A stretch of DNA of 64,000 nucleotides from Pseudomonas vancouverensis (GTDB taxonomy: Bacteria > Pseudomonadota > Gammaproteobacteria > Pseudomonadales > Pseudomonadaceae): assembly GCF_004348895.1 (NCBI RefSeq), contig NZ_RRZK01000007.1, forward strand, positions 558,001-622,000, in the 5' to 3' direction. Position 1 is the stretch's first letter. Every line of letters begins with the position of its first letter. Shown one piece after another: positions 1-12,823 of this stretch. A program made the position numbers and the translations under genes. The notes below the pieces were generated by a model. That model had not been told where the DNA came from. It did no database searches and worked only from the letters and a program-made list of their open reading frames with translations.

Positions 1-1382
1 TCGGAAATTTTCTCCACGGTGCTGTCCATCGCCAGTGCTTCGCCCAATCGAGTTGGCAGACGGCGCAGCTCTTCGACCAGTGTTGCCTCGACGCCATTGG
101 CCAGGGTGCCACGCACCTGACCCAACGACAGGGTCAGCAGCAGCAAGCCGACCAATTGCGTGGTGAACGCCTTGGTCGAAGCCACGCCGATTTCACGACC
201 GGCCTGGGTCAGCAAGGTCAGGTCCGATTCACGCACCAGCGAGCTGATGCCAACGTTGCAGATCGCCAGGCTGGCGAGGAACCCCAGTTCCTTGGCGTTA
301 CGTAGCGCAGCCAGGGTGTCGGCAGTTTCACCGGATTGGGAGATGGTCACGAACAGTGTGTTGGGTTGCACCACGACCTTGCGGTAGCGGAACTCGCTGG
401 CCACTTCGACCTGGCACGGAATGCCGGCCAGTTCTTCAAGCCAGTACCGGGCAACCATGCCGGCGTGGTAGCTGGTGCCGCAGGCGACGATCTGAACGTT
501 GCGTACTTTGGCGAACAGCTCTGCGGCTTGCGGGCCGAAAGCCTGCACCAGCACCTGATTCTGGCTCAGTCGGCCTTCCAGGGTGCGCTGCACCACGGAC
601 GGTTGCTCGTGGATTTCCTTGAGCATGAAGTGGCGGAATTCGCCCTTCTCAGCGGCTTCGGCGCCATCGCGATACTGTACCGCTTCGCGTTCGACGGCCT
701 TCCCGTTGACGTCCCAGATCTGCACGCTGTCCCGGCGGATTTCGGCGATATCGCCTTCTTCCAGGTACATGAAACGGTCGGTCACCTGGCGCAAGGCCAA
801 CTGGTCGGACGCGAGGAAATTTTCACCCAGGCCCAAACCGATGACCAACGGGCTGCCACTGCGGGCCGCGACCAGTCGATCCGGTTGCTGAGCGCTGATA
901 ACGGCCAGACCGTAGGCACCGTGCAGCTCTTTGACGGTAGCTTTAAGGGCCACGGTCAAGTCGTGCAGGTCCTTCAGTTTATGGTTCAGCAGGTGGGCGA
1001 TGACTTCAGTGTCGGTGTCCGAGGTGAACACATAACCCAGGGCCTTGAGTTGTTCGCGCAAGGCTTCGTGGTTTTCGATGATGCCGTTGTGCACCACCGC
1101 CAAATCGCCGGAAAAATGCGGGTGGGCGTTACGCTCGCACGGTGCGCCATGAGTGGCCCAACGGGTGTGGGCGATGCCCAGTCGACCGATCAACGGCGCT
1201 TCGGCCAGGGCTTGCTCCAGTTCGCTGACCTTGCCCGGACGGCGCAGACGCTCAAGCTTTTCATCATTGGTGTAGACCGCCACGCCGGCGCTGTCATACC
1301 CACGGTATTCCAGACGCTTCAGGCCTTCGACCAGGATGGCGGTGATGTTACGTTCTGCAACTGCGCCGACAATTCCACACAT
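1..1382 (-). CDS. glmS: Glutamine--fructose-6-phosphate aminotransferase (isomerizing), 3' end cut by window
   Basis: Makes glucosamine-6-phosphate from fructose-6-phosphate and glutamine, the first committed step to UDP-GlcNAc for peptidoglycan and LPS. The reading frame starts with MCGIVGAV, so Cys2 is the N-terminal nucleophile of a class II glutamine amidotransferase. About 460 codons are visible of the roughly 610 usual for the family: the glutaminase domain, the first SIS (sugar isomerase) domain and part of the second. The C-terminus lies beyond position 1. The start codon follows the stop of the upstream DeoR-type gene by one base, so the two are almost certainly co-transcribed. No glmS ribozyme space exists upstream. 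Confidence 0.95.
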   Translation of the reverse strand, partial: MCGIVGAVAERNITAILVEGLKRLEYRGYDSAGVAVYTNDEKLERLRRPGKVSELEQALAEAPLIGRLGIAHTRWATHGAPCERNAHPHFSGDLAVVHNGIIENHEALREQLKALGYVFTSDTDTEVIAHLLNHKLKDLHDLTVALKATVKELHGAYGLAVISAQQPDRLVAARSGSPLVIGLGLGENFLASDQLALRQVTDRFMYLEEGDIAEIRRDSVQIWDVNGKAVEREAVQYRDGAEAAEKGEFRHFMLKEIHEQPSVVQRTLEGRLSQNQVLVQAFGPQAAELFAKVRNVQIVACGTSYHAGMVARYWLEELAGIPCQVEVASEFRYRKVVVQPNTLFVTISQSGETADTLAALRNAKELGFLASLAICNVGISSLVRESDLTLLTQAGREIGVASTKAFTTQLVGLLLLTLSLGQVRGTLANGVEATLVEELRRLPTRLGEALAMDSTVEKIS

Positions 1383-1383
1383 G

Positions 1384-2160
1384 CTATTTCTCCTGACTGA
1401 CAGCCGCGCATATCAAGGTGATGCCGCGGGCCTGAATCTGATCACGCGCCTCAAGCGGCAGGCGATCATCGGTAATAAGGGTATGGACACTGCTCCACGG
1501 CAGCTCCAGGTTGGGTATCTTGCGGCCGATCTTGTCGGATTCGACCATCACCACCACTTCACGGGCGACTTCGGCCATGACCCGGCTCAGCCCCAGCAGT
1601 TCGTTGAAGGTGGTGGTACCGCGAACCAGATCGATGCCATCGGCTCCGATGAACAACTGATCGAAGTCGTAAGAGCGTAGTACCTGCTCGGCCACCTGGC
1701 CCTGGAAGGACTCGGAATGCGGGTCCCAGGTGCCACCCGTCATCAGCAGCACCGGTTCATGCTCGAGTTCGCTCAGGGCATTGGCGACATGCAGGGAGTT
1801 GGTCATCACCACCAGGCCGGGTTGCTGGCCCAGTTCCGGGATCATGGAAGCCGTAGTGCTGCCGCTGTCGATGATGATCCGCGCGTGCTCGCGAATCCGT
1901 GAAACGGCAGCACGAGCGATGGCCTGTTTGAATTTCGAAACCGGCTGGCCGAGGTCCGCCACCAGTTCCTGAGGCATGGTGATTGCGCCGCCATAACGAC
2001 GCAGCAGCAAGCCATTGCTTTCGAGCGCCGCCAGATCCTTGCGAATCGTAACTTCGGAGGTTTCGAAGCGCTTGGCCAGTTCGTCCACACTGACTTCGCC
2101 CTGCTCGTTGAGCAAGGCGAGGATGTTGTGGCGGCGTTGAGGTGTATTGCGCTTCGACAT
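1384..2160 (-). CDS. glmR: DeoR-family transcriptional regulator of the glm locus
   Basis: A 258-residue DeoR-type regulator. The N-terminal winged helix-turn-helix (about residues 6-57, with VSVDELAKRFETSEVTIRKD) is followed by the DeoR sugar-phosphate sensor domain, which contains the phosphate-binding-type segments IIDSGSTT and MTNSLHVA and the IGADGID motif. Position between glmU and glmS matches PA5550 (glmR) of P. aeruginosa. I chose the ATG at 2160 (MSKRNTPQRR); an in-frame upstream ATG at 2202 would add 14 unconserved residues. It likely senses an amino-sugar phosphate and controls glmS and itself; this is inference from the family. A candidate operator, TTTCGTTTCGAAAG, lies at 2172-2185 just upstream of the start. 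Confidence 0.9.
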   Translation of the reverse strand: MSKRNTPQRRHNILALLNEQGEVSVDELAKRFETSEVTIRKDLAALESNGLLLRRYGGAITMPQELVADLGQPVSKFKQAIARAAVSRIREHARIIIDSGSTTASMIPELGQQPGLVVMTNSLHVANALSELEHEPVLLMTGGTWDPHSESFQGQVAEQVLRSYDFDQLFIGADGIDLVRGTTTFNELLGLSRVMAEVAREVVVMVESDKIGRKIPNLELPWSSVHTLITDDRLPLEARDQIQARGITLICAAVSQEK

Positions 2161-2171
2161 GAGCTGATAAG

Positions 2172-2185
2172 TTTCGTTTCGAAAG
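2172..2185. promoter_or_regulatory. Candidate DeoR-type operator upstream of glmR
   Basis: The segment TTTCGTTTCGAAAG contains the near-palindrome TTTCG/CGAAA and TTTCGTTTC direct repeats of the kind bound by AgaR/DeoR-type regulators. It lies 12 bp upstream of the glmR ATG, where autoregulation would be expected. No experimental support is visible; the call rests on motif style and position. Confidence 0.3.
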
Positions 2186-2261
2186 ATAACGGAAGCAATC
2201 AAAACCTATCAGTGAAACTTCGTCAAGCGTCGGGCAATAAAAAGAATTGTGGATAAACCGG

Positions 2262-2362
2262 TGTGGGAACGAGCCTGCGCGCCATGGGTACGTGAACGAT
2301 GCGGTTATTCAGAAAAAATGCGCAATCGTTCAGGTTCATCGCGAGCTAGCTCGCTCCTGCAA
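2262..2362. repeat. REPIN (inverted pair of REP sequences) between glmR and glmU
   Basis: Two REP-like units face each other: GTGGGAACGAGCCTGCGCGC from 2263 and CGCGAGCTAGCTCGCTCCTG from 2340. They match, with changes, the Pseudomonas REP core GTGGGAGCGAGC...GCTCGCGATG. The spacer has an inner stem (GAACGAT / ATCGTTC). Each unit has diverged from the cleaner copies at 56.6 and 60.0 kb, so this looks like an old element. Perfect DnaA boxes flank it at 2248 and 2370. Confidence 0.65.
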
Positions 2363-2379
2363 GAGCAGCTGTGGATAAC

Positions 2380-3747
2380 TTACGACTTCTTGACCTTCTC
2401 CGGCCGCTTCCAGCCATCGATGTTCTTCTGGCGAGCGCGTCCTACCGCCAACTGGGATTTATCCACAGTCGAGGTAATGGTCGAGCCGGCTGCAGTGGTC
2501 GCGCCGTCGAGGATATCCACAGGCGCTACCAACGAGTTGTTGGAACCAATGAACACGTCAGCGCCCAGCACGGTTTTCCACTTGTTGGCACCGTCGTAGT
2601 TGCAGGTGATGGTGCCCGCGCCAATGTTGGTGCGCGCACCGACTTCGGCATCGCCCAGGTAGGTCAGGTGACCGGCCTTGGCGCCTTCGCCCATGTGGGC
2701 GTTTTTCAGCTCGACGAAGTTACCCACATGCGCCCGCGCTTCGAGCACGGTGCCGGGGCGCAGGCGCGCAAACGGACCGGCATCGCTGCCCTCGCCCAGG
2801 ACCGCACCTTCGATGTGGCTGTTGGCCTTGATCACCACGCCTTTGCGCAGGGTGCTGTCCTTGATTACGCAGTTCGGGCCGATGACGACATCGTCTTCGA
2901 TGACCACTTTGCCTTCGAGAATCACGTTGATATCAATCAACACGTCACGGCCTACCGTCACTTCACCACGCACGTCGAAACGTGCCGGGTCGCGCAGCGT
3001 TACGCCTTGGGCCATCAAGCGGCGACCGGCGCGCAGCTGATAGTGCCGCTCAAGTTCGGACAACTGCCGACGATCGTTGGCACCTTGCACTTCCATGGCA
3101 TCGTGGGGTTGTTCGGTCGCCACCACCAATCCGTCGCTCACCGCCATGGCGATCACGTCGGTCAGGTAGTACTCGCCCTGTGCATTGTTGTTGGACAGAC
3201 GGCTCATCCAGTCGCCAAGCCGTTCAAACGGCAAAGCCAGGATGCCGGTGTTACCTTCACTGATTTTGCGCTGGGCTTCGTTGGCGTCTTTCTGCTCGAC
3301 GATCGCAGTCACCTTGCCCTCGGCATCCCGAACAATGCGGCCGTAACCGGTCGGGTCATCCAGTTCGACAGTCAACAGACCCAATTGCTGCGGACCGACC
3401 TGCTTGAGCAGACGCTGGAGAGTTTCAACCTCGATCAACGGCACGTCACCGTAAAGTACCAGCACGGTGTCGGATTGGATGAAAGGAACCGCTTGAGCGA
3501 CGGCGTGACCGGTGCCCAGCTGTTTGTCCTGCAGGACGAAATTCAGATCGTCCGCCGCCAGACGCTCGCGCACCGCATCGGCACCGTGGCCGATCACCAC
3601 GTGAATGCGCTGTGGATCAAGTTGTCGGGCGCTGTGGATAACATGACCAAGCATCGAGTTGCCGGCAATCGGGTGCAAAACCTTTGGCAACGCCGAACGC
3701 ATACGCGTGCCTTGGCCAGCAGCGAGAATAACGATTTCTAGGGACAT
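2380..3747 (-). CDS. glmU: Bifunctional GlcN-1-P acetyltransferase / GlcNAc-1-P uridyltransferase
   Basis: A 455-residue cytoplasmic enzyme that acetylates glucosamine-1-phosphate and then couples it to UTP, giving UDP-GlcNAc. The N-terminal nucleotidyltransferase domain carries [17 protein letters not shown] (residues 8-24). The C-terminal left-handed beta-helix has hexapeptide repeats ([33 protein letters not shown]). Length is normal. It works with GlmS two genes downstream. It lies between the terminator of the atp operon and the glmR-glmS pair, with a 219-bp gap before glmR, so it probably has its own promoter. Confidence 0.97.
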   Translation of the reverse strand: MSLEIVILAAGQGTRMRSALPKVLHPIAGNSMLGHVIHSARQLDPQRIHVVIGHGADAVRERLAADDLNFVLQDKQLGTGHAVAQAVPFIQSDTVLVLYGDVPLIEVETLQRLLKQVGPQQLGLLTVELDDPTGYGRIVRDAEGKVTAIVEQKDANEAQRKISEGNTGILALPFERLGDWMSRLSNNNAQGEYYLTDVIAMAVSDGLVVATEQPHDAMEVQGANDRRQLSELERHYQLRAGRRLMAQGVTLRDPARFDVRGEVTVGRDVLIDINVILEGKVVIEDDVVIGPNCVIKDSTLRKGVVIKANSHIEGAVLGEGSDAGPFARLRPGTVLEARAHVGNFVELKNAHMGEGAKAGHLTYLGDAEVGARTNIGAGTITCNYDGANKWKTVLGADVFIGSNNSLVAPVDILDGATTAAGSTITSTVDKSQLAVGRARQKNIDGWKRPEKVKKS

Positions 3748-3810
3748 GACTGGCTACCAATCCTGGGTGGTCAGCGGCTGCGACCGGGTTGTAAAAAATT
3801 CGGAAAAGAA

Positions 3811-3837
3811 AAAAGGGTAGCCGAGGCTACCCTTTTT
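3811..3837 (-). terminator. Rho-independent terminator of the atp operon
   Basis: An 8-bp perfect stem, GGGTAGCC/GGCTACCC, with a 2-base loop. On the minus strand it is followed by TTTTTTCTTTT. It lies 26 bp past the atpC stop and before glmU, which ends the ATP synthase transcript. Confidence 0.9.
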
Positions 3838-3862
3838 AATCAATCGCACAACAAGCGTGACC

Positions 3863-4288
3863 TTAGTGGCCGAACTTCTTGCGGATCTGCTGGACGGTGC
3901 GCAGCTGAGCTGCGGCCTCGGCCAGACGTGCGGCAGCAGAACCGTAATCGAATTCCGCGCCTCGCTCATGCAAGGCTTTCTCGGCAGCCTTAACGGCTTC
4001 CAAAGCTGCGGCTTCGTCCAGGTCGGCAGCCCGTTGCACGGTGTCGGCGAGAACCTTGACCATGTTCGGCTGAACCTCGAGGAAACCACCGGAGATGTAG
4101 AACACCTCGGCTTCCCCGCCCTGCTTGATCAGGCGGATCGGACCTGGCTTCAGATTAGTGATCAGCGGCGCGTGACCCAGGGCGATACCAAGATCACCCA
4201 GTGCACCGTGCGCAATCACCATCTCGACCAGGCCGGAAAAGATTTCCCCTTCCGCGCTGACGATATCGCAATGGACTGTCATAGCCAT
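3863..4288 (-). CDS. atpC: F1Fo ATP synthase subunit epsilon
   Basis: A 141-residue F1 central-stalk subunit that couples rotation to the gamma shaft and can inhibit ATP hydrolysis. The N-terminal beta-sandwich includes [14 protein letters not shown] and the conserved [14 protein letters not shown] segment; the C-terminal part is a helical hairpin rich in Ala and Glu. Last gene of the atp operon, 45 bp after atpD, followed by the terminator. Confidence 0.96.
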   Translation of the reverse strand: MAMTVHCDIVSAEGEIFSGLVEMVIAHGALGDLGIALGHAPLITNLKPGPIRLIKQGGEAEVFYISGGFLEVQPNMVKVLADTVQRAADLDEAAALEAVKAAEKALHERGAEFDYGSAAARLAEAAAQLRTVQQIRKKFGH

Positions 4289-4333
4289 CTGATTGCCTCA
4301 ACCTAAATTAGCGCCCGTTGCCGGGCGCCGGGA

Positions 4334-5737
<1,404 letters not shown>

Positions 5738-6598
5738 TTAAACCGCGGCAGCGCCGCCGACGATTTCCGAGATCTCTTGGGTGATCGCAGCCTGACGCGC
5801 CTTGTTGTAGACCAGCTGCAAATCGCTGATCAAATCACCGGCGTTGTCGGTAGCGTTCTTCATCGCGATCATCCGCGCAGCTTGTTCAGCCGCGTTGTTC
5901 TCGACCACCGCCTGGTAGACCTGCGACTCCACGTAACGGACCATCAAGCCGTCCAGCAGCTCCTTGGCATCCGGTTCGTAGAGATAGTCCCAGTGGTGCT
6001 TGAGTTCTTGATCCGGGGTTGCCACCAATGGAATCAACTGCTCCACGGTAGGCTGTTGTGTCATGGTGTTGATGAACTTGTTGGACACCACGGACAGGCG
6101 GTCAATACGGCCGTCCAAGTAGGCATCCAGCATCACCTTGACGCTGCCGATCAGGTCATTGATCGACGGCTCTTCACCCAGGTGGCTGATAGCTGCAACG
6201 ACGTTACCGCCGAAGTTGCGGAAGAAAGCCGCACCCTTGCTACCAACTACACACAGATCGATCTCGACGCCTTTCTCGCGGTTTACCGCCATGTCCTTGA
6301 CCAAAGCCTTGAACAGGTTGGTGTTCAAGCCACCACACAGACCACGGTCACTGCTCACTACGACATAACCGACACGCTTGACTTCACGGTCGATCATGAA
6401 CGGGTGGCGATATTCCGGGTTGGCGTTGGCCAGATGACCAATAACCTGGCGGATGCGCTCCGCATAAGGACGGCTAGCAGCCATGCGCATTTGTGCCTTG
6501 CGCATTTTGCTGACCGCCACTTTTTCCATGGCGCTGGTAATCTTTTGCGTGCTTTTGATGCTCGCAATCTTACTGCGAATCTCTTTTGCGCCTGCCAT
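5738..6598 (-). CDS. atpG: F1Fo ATP synthase subunit gamma
   Basis: The 286-residue central rotor shaft of F1. N- and C-terminal helices form the coiled coil: the N-terminus has [20 protein letters not shown] and the C-terminus ends in [19 protein letters not shown], both diagnostic. The Rossmann-like middle contains [11 protein letters not shown]. Spacing to atpD is 27 bp and to atpA 50 bp. Confidence 0.97.
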   Translation of the reverse strand: MAGAKEIRSKIASIKSTQKITSAMEKVAVSKMRKAQMRMAASRPYAERIRQVIGHLANANPEYRHPFMIDREVKRVGYVVVSSDRGLCGGLNTNLFKALVKDMAVNREKGVEIDLCVVGSKGAAFFRNFGGNVVAAISHLGEEPSINDLIGSVKVMLDAYLDGRIDRLSVVSNKFINTMTQQPTVEQLIPLVATPDQELKHHWDYLYEPDAKELLDGLMVRYVESQVYQAVVENNAAEQAARMIAMKNATDNAGDLISDLQLVYNKARQAAITQEISEIVGGAAAV

Positions 6599-6648
6599 GT
6601 AACACCTATCAGGTTAGCAAGCGGGAGCCTTGCGGCTCCCGCTGCGGC

Positions 6649-8193
6649 TTACCAGGTTTGGGTGGCCTTGAACTTCTCGATACCGGCTTTCAGGCCGCCA
6701 TCGATTTCGTCATTGAAGTCACCTTTAACGTTGATCTTCGCCATCAAATCGGCGTGATCGCGGTTGAAGTAAGCGATCAGCGCTTGCTCGAAGCTGCCGA
6801 TCTTGGTGATTTCAACGTCAGTCAGGAACCCACGCTCAGCGGCATACAGCGACAGCGACATGTCGGCGATCGACATTGGCGCGTATTGCTTCTGCTTCAT
6901 CAGCTCGGTAACGCGCTGACCATGCTCAAGTTGCTTACGGGTCGCTTCGTCCAGGTCAGAAGCGAACTGGGCGAATGCCGCCAGTTCACGGTACTGAGCC
7001 AGAGCGGTACGGATACCACCGGACAGCTTCTTGATGATCTTGGTCTGAGCGGCACCACCCACACGGGATACCGAAACACCGGCGTTCACTGCAGGGCGGA
7101 TGCCCGAGTTGAACATGGCCGATTCCAGGAAGATCTGACCGTCAGTGATGGAAATCACGTTGGTCGGAACGAACGCGGAAACGTCGCCAGCCTGGGTTTC
7201 GATGATCGGCAGTGCGGTCAGGGAACCGGTTTTGCCGGTCACTGCGCCGTTGGTGAACTTCTCTACGTACTCTTCCGAAACGCGGGATGCGCGCTCCAGC
7301 AGACGGGAGTGGAGATAGAACACGTCGCCTGGGTAAGCTTCACGGCCTGGTGGACGGCGCAGCAGCAGGGAAATCTGGCGGTAAGCCACTGCTTGCTTGG
7401 ACAGATCGTCATAAACGATCAGCGCGTCTTCACCGCGATCGCGGAAGTATTCGCCCATGGTGCAACCGGAGTACGGAGCCAGGAACTGCAGTGCTGCAGA
7501 TTCCGAAGCGCTCGCTGCAACGATGATGGTGTTAGCCAGTGCACCGTTTTCTTCCAGCTTGCGAACTACGTTGGCGATGGTCGATTGCTTCTGACCGATG
7601 GCTACGTAGACGCAGAAAATGCCGCTGTCTTTCTGGTTGATGATCGCGTCGATCGCCAGAGCGGTTTTACCGATCTGACGGTCACCGATGATCAGCTCAC
7701 GCTGGCCACGGCCGACAGGGATCATGGCATCGACAGCCTTGTAGCCAGTCTGTACAGGCTGGTCTACCGACTTACGCCAGATCACGCCTGGAGCAACTTT
7801 CTCGACCGCGTCGGTCTCGGTGTTGTTCAGCGGACCTTTGCCGTCAACTGGGTTACCCAGTGCGTCGACAACGCGACCCAGCAGTTCCTTACCAACCGGA
7901 ACTTCCAGGATACGGCCGGTGCACTTGGCGCTCATGCCTTCAGCCAGACTGGTGTACGCGCCCAATACAACGGCACCTACGGAGTCTTGCTCCAGGTTGA
8001 GGGCCATACCGTAGACGCCGCCCGGAAACTCGATCATCTCGCCGTACATGACGTCGGCCAGACCGTGAATCCGCACGATGCCGTCAGATACGCTGACGAC
8101 AGTGCCTTCGTTACGGGCTTGGGAGGTCACATCGAGCTTGTCGATGCGGCCCTTGATAATTTCACTTATTTCGGAAGGATTGAGTTGCTGCAT
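6649..8193 (-). CDS. atpA: F1Fo ATP synthase subunit alpha
   Basis: The 514-residue non-catalytic nucleotide-binding F1 subunit. Walker A is GDRQIGKT at residues 170-177. The N-terminal beta-barrel and the C-terminal helical bundle are complete and the length is normal. It sits 21 bp after atpH in the operon. Confidence 0.98.
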   Translation of the reverse strand: MQQLNPSEISEIIKGRIDKLDVTSQARNEGTVVSVSDGIVRIHGLADVMYGEMIEFPGGVYGMALNLEQDSVGAVVLGAYTSLAEGMSAKCTGRILEVPVGKELLGRVVDALGNPVDGKGPLNNTETDAVEKVAPGVIWRKSVDQPVQTGYKAVDAMIPVGRGQRELIIGDRQIGKTALAIDAIINQKDSGIFCVYVAIGQKQSTIANVVRKLEENGALANTIIVAASASESAALQFLAPYSGCTMGEYFRDRGEDALIVYDDLSKQAVAYRQISLLLRRPPGREAYPGDVFYLHSRLLERASRVSEEYVEKFTNGAVTGKTGSLTALPIIETQAGDVSAFVPTNVISITDGQIFLESAMFNSGIRPAVNAGVSVSRVGGAAQTKIIKKLSGGIRTALAQYRELAAFAQFASDLDEATRKQLEHGQRVTELMKQKQYAPMSIADMSLSLYAAERGFLTDVEITKIGSFEQALIAYFNRDHADLMAKINVKGDFNDEIDGGLKAGIEKFKATQTW

Positions 8194-8214
8194 TGCTCTG
8201 CTGCCCCTTCAAAC

Positions 8215-8751
8215 TCAAGATTTCAATGCTTCGGCAAGTTTCGCGATTTTGCCGCGAATCGAGCCATCGATAACCAGGTCGCCGGCGCGGATGACAATGC
8301 CCCCAATAAGGGATTTGTCTTCCTCGACTTGCAGGCGCACTTCCCGGTTGAGTCGTGCACTGAGAACCTTGGCGAGTTTGTCTTGCTGTTCTTGGTTCAA
8401 TGCAAAAGCACTGGTTACTTCCACGTCTACCGATTTCTCTTGCTCGGCCTTGTACAGGTCGAACAGAGCGGCGATCTCCGGCAAGAGCGGGAGACGGTCG
8501 TTTTCGGCAACGACGTTGATGAAGTTCTGTGCCTTCACATCAAACTTGTCGCCGCACACGTCAATGAACGTGGCGGCCTTTTCTGCGCTCGTCAGTCGCG
8601 GGGCCTTGAGCACGCGCTGCATGGTGTCGTCTTGCGACACCGCTGCTGCCAGGCCGAGCATGGCTGACCAATTGGCCAGTTGCTGGTGGGCCTGAGCGTG
8701 CTCGAAGGCCGCCTTAGCGTAAGGTCGGGCCAACGTGGTCAGTTCTGCCAT
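8215..8751 (-). CDS. atpH: F1Fo ATP synthase subunit delta
   Basis: The 178-residue peripheral-stalk subunit that joins the b dimer to the top of F1 (OSCP family). The N-terminus [13 protein letters not shown] and the C-terminal [20 protein letters not shown] motif are the family signatures. Spaced 12 bp from atpF. Confidence 0.96.
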   Translation of the reverse strand: MAELTTLARPYAKAAFEHAQAHQQLANWSAMLGLAAAVSQDDTMQRVLKAPRLTSAEKAATFIDVCGDKFDVKAQNFINVVAENDRLPLLPEIAALFDLYKAEQEKSVDVEVTSAFALNQEQQDKLAKVLSARLNREVRLQVEEDKSLIGGIVIRAGDLVIDGSIRGKIAKLAEALKS

Positions 8752-8763
8752 GATCGCCCTCGC

Positions 8764-9234
8764 TTAGATTTCAGTAGCCAGTTTGTTAACCAGCTCTGCG
8801 TGCGCGTTTTGATCGATTGTGGCACCCAGGATCTTCTCGGCGCCGCCGACTGCCAGCAAGCCCACTTGGGCACGCAGCGCGTCTTTGACACTGTTCAGTT
8901 CCTGTTCGATCTCGGCTTGAGCCTGAACCTTCACACGGTCAGCGTCGATACGGGCTTTTTCAACAGCCTCTTCGACGATCTGGTTACCGCGTTTCTTGGC
9001 TTGCTCGATGATTTCAGCTGCCTGAGCTTTCGCTTCGCGCAGTTGCTGACCCGCTTTCTCTTGGGCCAACTCCAGGTCGCGAGCTGCTCGGCTGGCAGCG
9101 TCCAGACCATCAGCGATCTTCTTTTGACGTTCGTGCAGAGCTGCGATGACCGGAGGCCATACGAACTTCATGCAGAACAGTACAAAAATCAGGAACGCAA
9201 CGGACTGGCCAATCAGGGTCGCATTAATGTTCAC
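8764..9234 (-). CDS. atpF: F1Fo ATP synthase subunit b
   Basis: The 156-residue peripheral stalk subunit. One N-terminal membrane helix (about residues 5-26, [20 protein letters not shown]) is followed by a long charged coiled-coil helix that dimerises and reaches up to delta. Length matches the E. coli protein. Stop codon TAA-class end is 12 bp before atpH. Confidence 0.96.
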   Translation of the reverse strand: MNINATLIGQSVAFLIFVLFCMKFVWPPVIAALHERQKKIADGLDAASRAARDLELAQEKAGQQLREAKAQAAEIIEQAKKRGNQIVEEAVEKARIDADRVKVQAQAEIEQELNSVKDALRAQVGLLAVGGAEKILGATIDQNAHAELVNKLATEI

Positions 9235-9292
9235 GCCAACACCTCGCAGTTACGTTGTCCATCACACCAAATTACCCGGAAGATCCGAGTAA

Positions 9293-9565
<273 letters not shown>

Positions 9566-9637
9566 TTACGTCGTATGGTTTAGGTTTTTTAGATTAAAGC
9601 GGTAAAACAAATCGTTTCAGAGGCCCCGTTAAGAGCC

Positions 9638-9659
9638 CCCTCCCGTTTGACCGGGAGGG
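9638..9659 (-). other. Intercistronic hairpin between atpB and atpE
   Basis: The perfect 8-bp stem CCCTCCCG/CGGGAGGG lies in the 133-bp gap between atpB and atpE. No T-run follows immediately, so full termination is unlikely. A role in mRNA stability or in setting extra c-subunit translation is inference; in E. coli the atpE leader is a translation enhancer. Confidence 0.5.
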
Positions 9660-9683
9660 ACATCAGACTAGTCGAGACTGGTC

Positions 9684-10980
<1,297 letters not shown>

Positions 10981-11051
10981 TTCTGCTCTCCAATGGTCGG
11001 CTGCCGAAATTCAATAACTTGGCATAATTTGTGCCGACAAAATGCGCGCAG

Positions 11052-11080
11052 AGTATAGGGGCGGTTCAGCCCCTATTCAA
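11052..11080 (-). promoter_or_regulatory. Sigma-70 promoter of the atp operon
   Basis: On the minus strand TTGAAT (-35, 11,075-11,080) and TATACT (-10, 11,052-11,057) are separated by exactly 17 bp. The spacer contains AGGGGC/GCCCCT, a 6-bp inverted repeat that could be an operator or merely a stem. It lies 72 bp upstream of the atpI start. Confidence 0.75.
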
Positions 11081-11125
11081 CTGTCAGGTAGTGATTTCCG
11101 ACTGCGCGCTACATGAGGAAATGTT

Positions 11126-11998
11126 TCAGCGGATATGTGCAAGCACACCCTGGAGCTCATCCAGAGAGTTGTAGCCGATCACCAACTGCCCTTTACCCTT
11201 CTTCCCGTGGCGAATCTGCACCGCAGAGCCTAGGCGCTCGGCCAGACGCTGTTCGAGACGGGCGATATCCGGGTCCGGTTTCGAGGGTTCCACAGGCTCC
11301 GGTTTGCCACTCAACCACTGGCGAACCAGTGCTTCAGTCTGGCGCACGGTCAGCCCACGTGCGACAACATGTCGCGCCCCTTCAACCTGTTGATTTTCCG
11401 GCAATCCGAGCAAAGCACGGGCATGACCCATTTCCAGGTCGCCGTGGGACAACATGGTCTTGATGACTTCCGGCAGCGAAATCAGGCGCAACAGGTTGGC
11501 CACAGTCACGCGGGACTTGCCCACGGCTTCGGCGACCTGTTGCTGGGTCAGCTGGAATTCCTGCTGCAAACGCTGCAGGGCCACCGCCTCTTCAATCGGG
11601 TTGAGGTCTTCACGCTGGATGTTTTCGATCAGCGCGATGGCAATGGCGGTTTCATCCGGCACATCGCGCACCATGGCCGGGATGGTTTCCTGTCCGGCCT
11701 GCTGGCTGGCGCGCCAGCGGCGTTCACCGGCGATGATTTCGAAACGTCCGCCGCCGATCGGGCGAACCACGATCGGTTGCATGACCCCCTGGGCCTTGAT
11801 CGACTGCGCCAGTTCTTCAAGCGCCTGTGGGTCCATGTCCCGGCGTGGCTGATACTTGCCACGCTGGAGCAGGTCCAAAGGCAAGTGTTGCAGCTCGCGA
11901 ACATCGGCTTGCGCCGCTTGTTCTTCCAGCGAGCTGACAGTCGGACCACTCAGCAGTGCATCCAGTCCACGTCCGAGACCTCGTTTCTTGACGGCCAT
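11126..11998 (-). CDS. parB: Chromosome-partitioning protein ParB
   Basis: A 290-residue CTP-dependent DNA clamp that loads at parS and spreads to form the origin segregation complex. It has an N-terminal KKRGLGRGLDALL motif and a ParB/Srx domain with the CTP-binding GERRW motif (residues 91-95). A helix-turn-helix (LTQQQVAEAVGKSRVTVANLL) and a C-terminal dimer domain follow. Its likely targets are the two parS sites at 23,507 and 24,137, about 12 kb away. Transcribed with parA, 9 bp apart. Confidence 0.97.
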   Translation of the reverse strand: MAVKKRGLGRGLDALLSGPTVSSLEEQAAQADVRELQHLPLDLLQRGKYQPRRDMDPQALEELAQSIKAQGVMQPIVVRPIGGGRFEIIAGERRWRASQQAGQETIPAMVRDVPDETAIAIALIENIQREDLNPIEEAVALQRLQQEFQLTQQQVAEAVGKSRVTVANLLRLISLPEVIKTMLSHGDLEMGHARALLGLPENQQVEGARHVVARGLTVRQTEALVRQWLSGKPEPVEPSKPDPDIARLEQRLAERLGSAVQIRHGKKGKGQLVIGYNSLDELQGVLAHIR

Positions 11999-12007
11999 GG
12001 GGATTCC

Positions 12008-12805
12008 TTAAGTTGCCTGAGCGGCGGCAGTGCGTGAATTTTTGCGTTGACGACGAACCATCTCGCCCGCCAATGCCAGGTAGGCAACGGCGCCTCGCGA
12101 AGCTTTGTCGTACGCCAGCGCCGGCATGCCGTAGCTTGGCGCTTCGGCCAGACGGATGTTGCGCGGAATGACGGTGTCGTAGAGCTGCTCGCCGAAATGT
12201 TCCTTGAGCTGCGCGGAAACGTCGTTCATCAGGCTCAGGCGCGGGTCATACATCGTACGCAGCAAGCCTTCGACCTTCAGGTTCGGGTTCAGCAACTCGG
12301 CGATCCGCTTGATGTTATCCACAAGGTCGCTCAAGCCTTCCAGGGCGAAGTACTCGCACTGCATGGGGATAATCACCCCGTCGGCGGCGACCAGCGCGTT
12401 CAAGGTCAGCATCGACAGCGACGGCGGGCAGTCGATCAGAATGTAATCGTAGTTTTCCCGGATCGGCGCCAGCGCACTGCGCAGGCGGCTTTCCTTCATC
12501 TGCATTTCCAGCAGGACCACTTCGGCCGCGGTGAGGTCGCGGTTGGCCGGCAGCAGTTGATAACCGCCGTGTTCGGAGTAGTGCATGGCCTGGGCCAGGT
12601 CGCACTCGCCGATCAGCAGGTCATAGACCGAGTTTTCCAGGCCGTGTTTATCCACACCGCTACCCATGGTGGCGTTGCCCTGTGGATCGAGGTCGATCAA
12701 CAGCACCCGGCGCTTGGTCGCGACCAGGGATGCTGCGAGGTTGATGCAGGTGGTGGTCTTGCCGACACCACCCTTCTGGTTCGCTATCGCGAATACCTTA
12801 GCCAT
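12008..12805 (-). CDS. parA: Chromosome-partitioning ATPase ParA (Soj)
   Basis: A 265-residue deviant-Walker ATPase that drives origin segregation together with ParB. The start MAKVFAIANQKGGVGKTT places the P-loop KGGVGKTT at residues 10-17; the second-site motif LIDLDPQGNAT and the IDCPPSL Walker B-type segment are intact. I chose the ATG at 12,805; the in-frame start at 12,823 would add MGTQAR. Two perfect DnaA boxes lie within the gene (12,315 and 12,648). Confidence 0.97.
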   Translation of the reverse strand: MAKVFAIANQKGGVGKTTTCINLAASLVATKRRVLLIDLDPQGNATMGSGVDKHGLENSVYDLLIGECDLAQAMHYSEHGGYQLLPANRDLTAAEVVLLEMQMKESRLRSALAPIRENYDYILIDCPPSLSMLTLNALVAADGVIIPMQCEYFALEGLSDLVDNIKRIAELLNPNLKVEGLLRTMYDPRLSLMNDVSAQLKEHFGEQLYDTVIPRNIRLAEAPSYGMPALAYDKASRGAVAYLALAGEMVRRQRKNSRTAAAQAT

Positions 12806-12823
12806 TCTTGCTTGTGTTCCCAA

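Noticed and set aside
1383..1383. glmS ribozyme
   Set aside because: Only one base lies between the glmR stop and the glmS start, and the ribozyme is a Gram-positive feature.
6586..8667. 693-codon open frame on the plus strand opposite atpA and atpH
   Set aside because: Antisense shadow; the minus strand encodes clear ATP synthase subunits.
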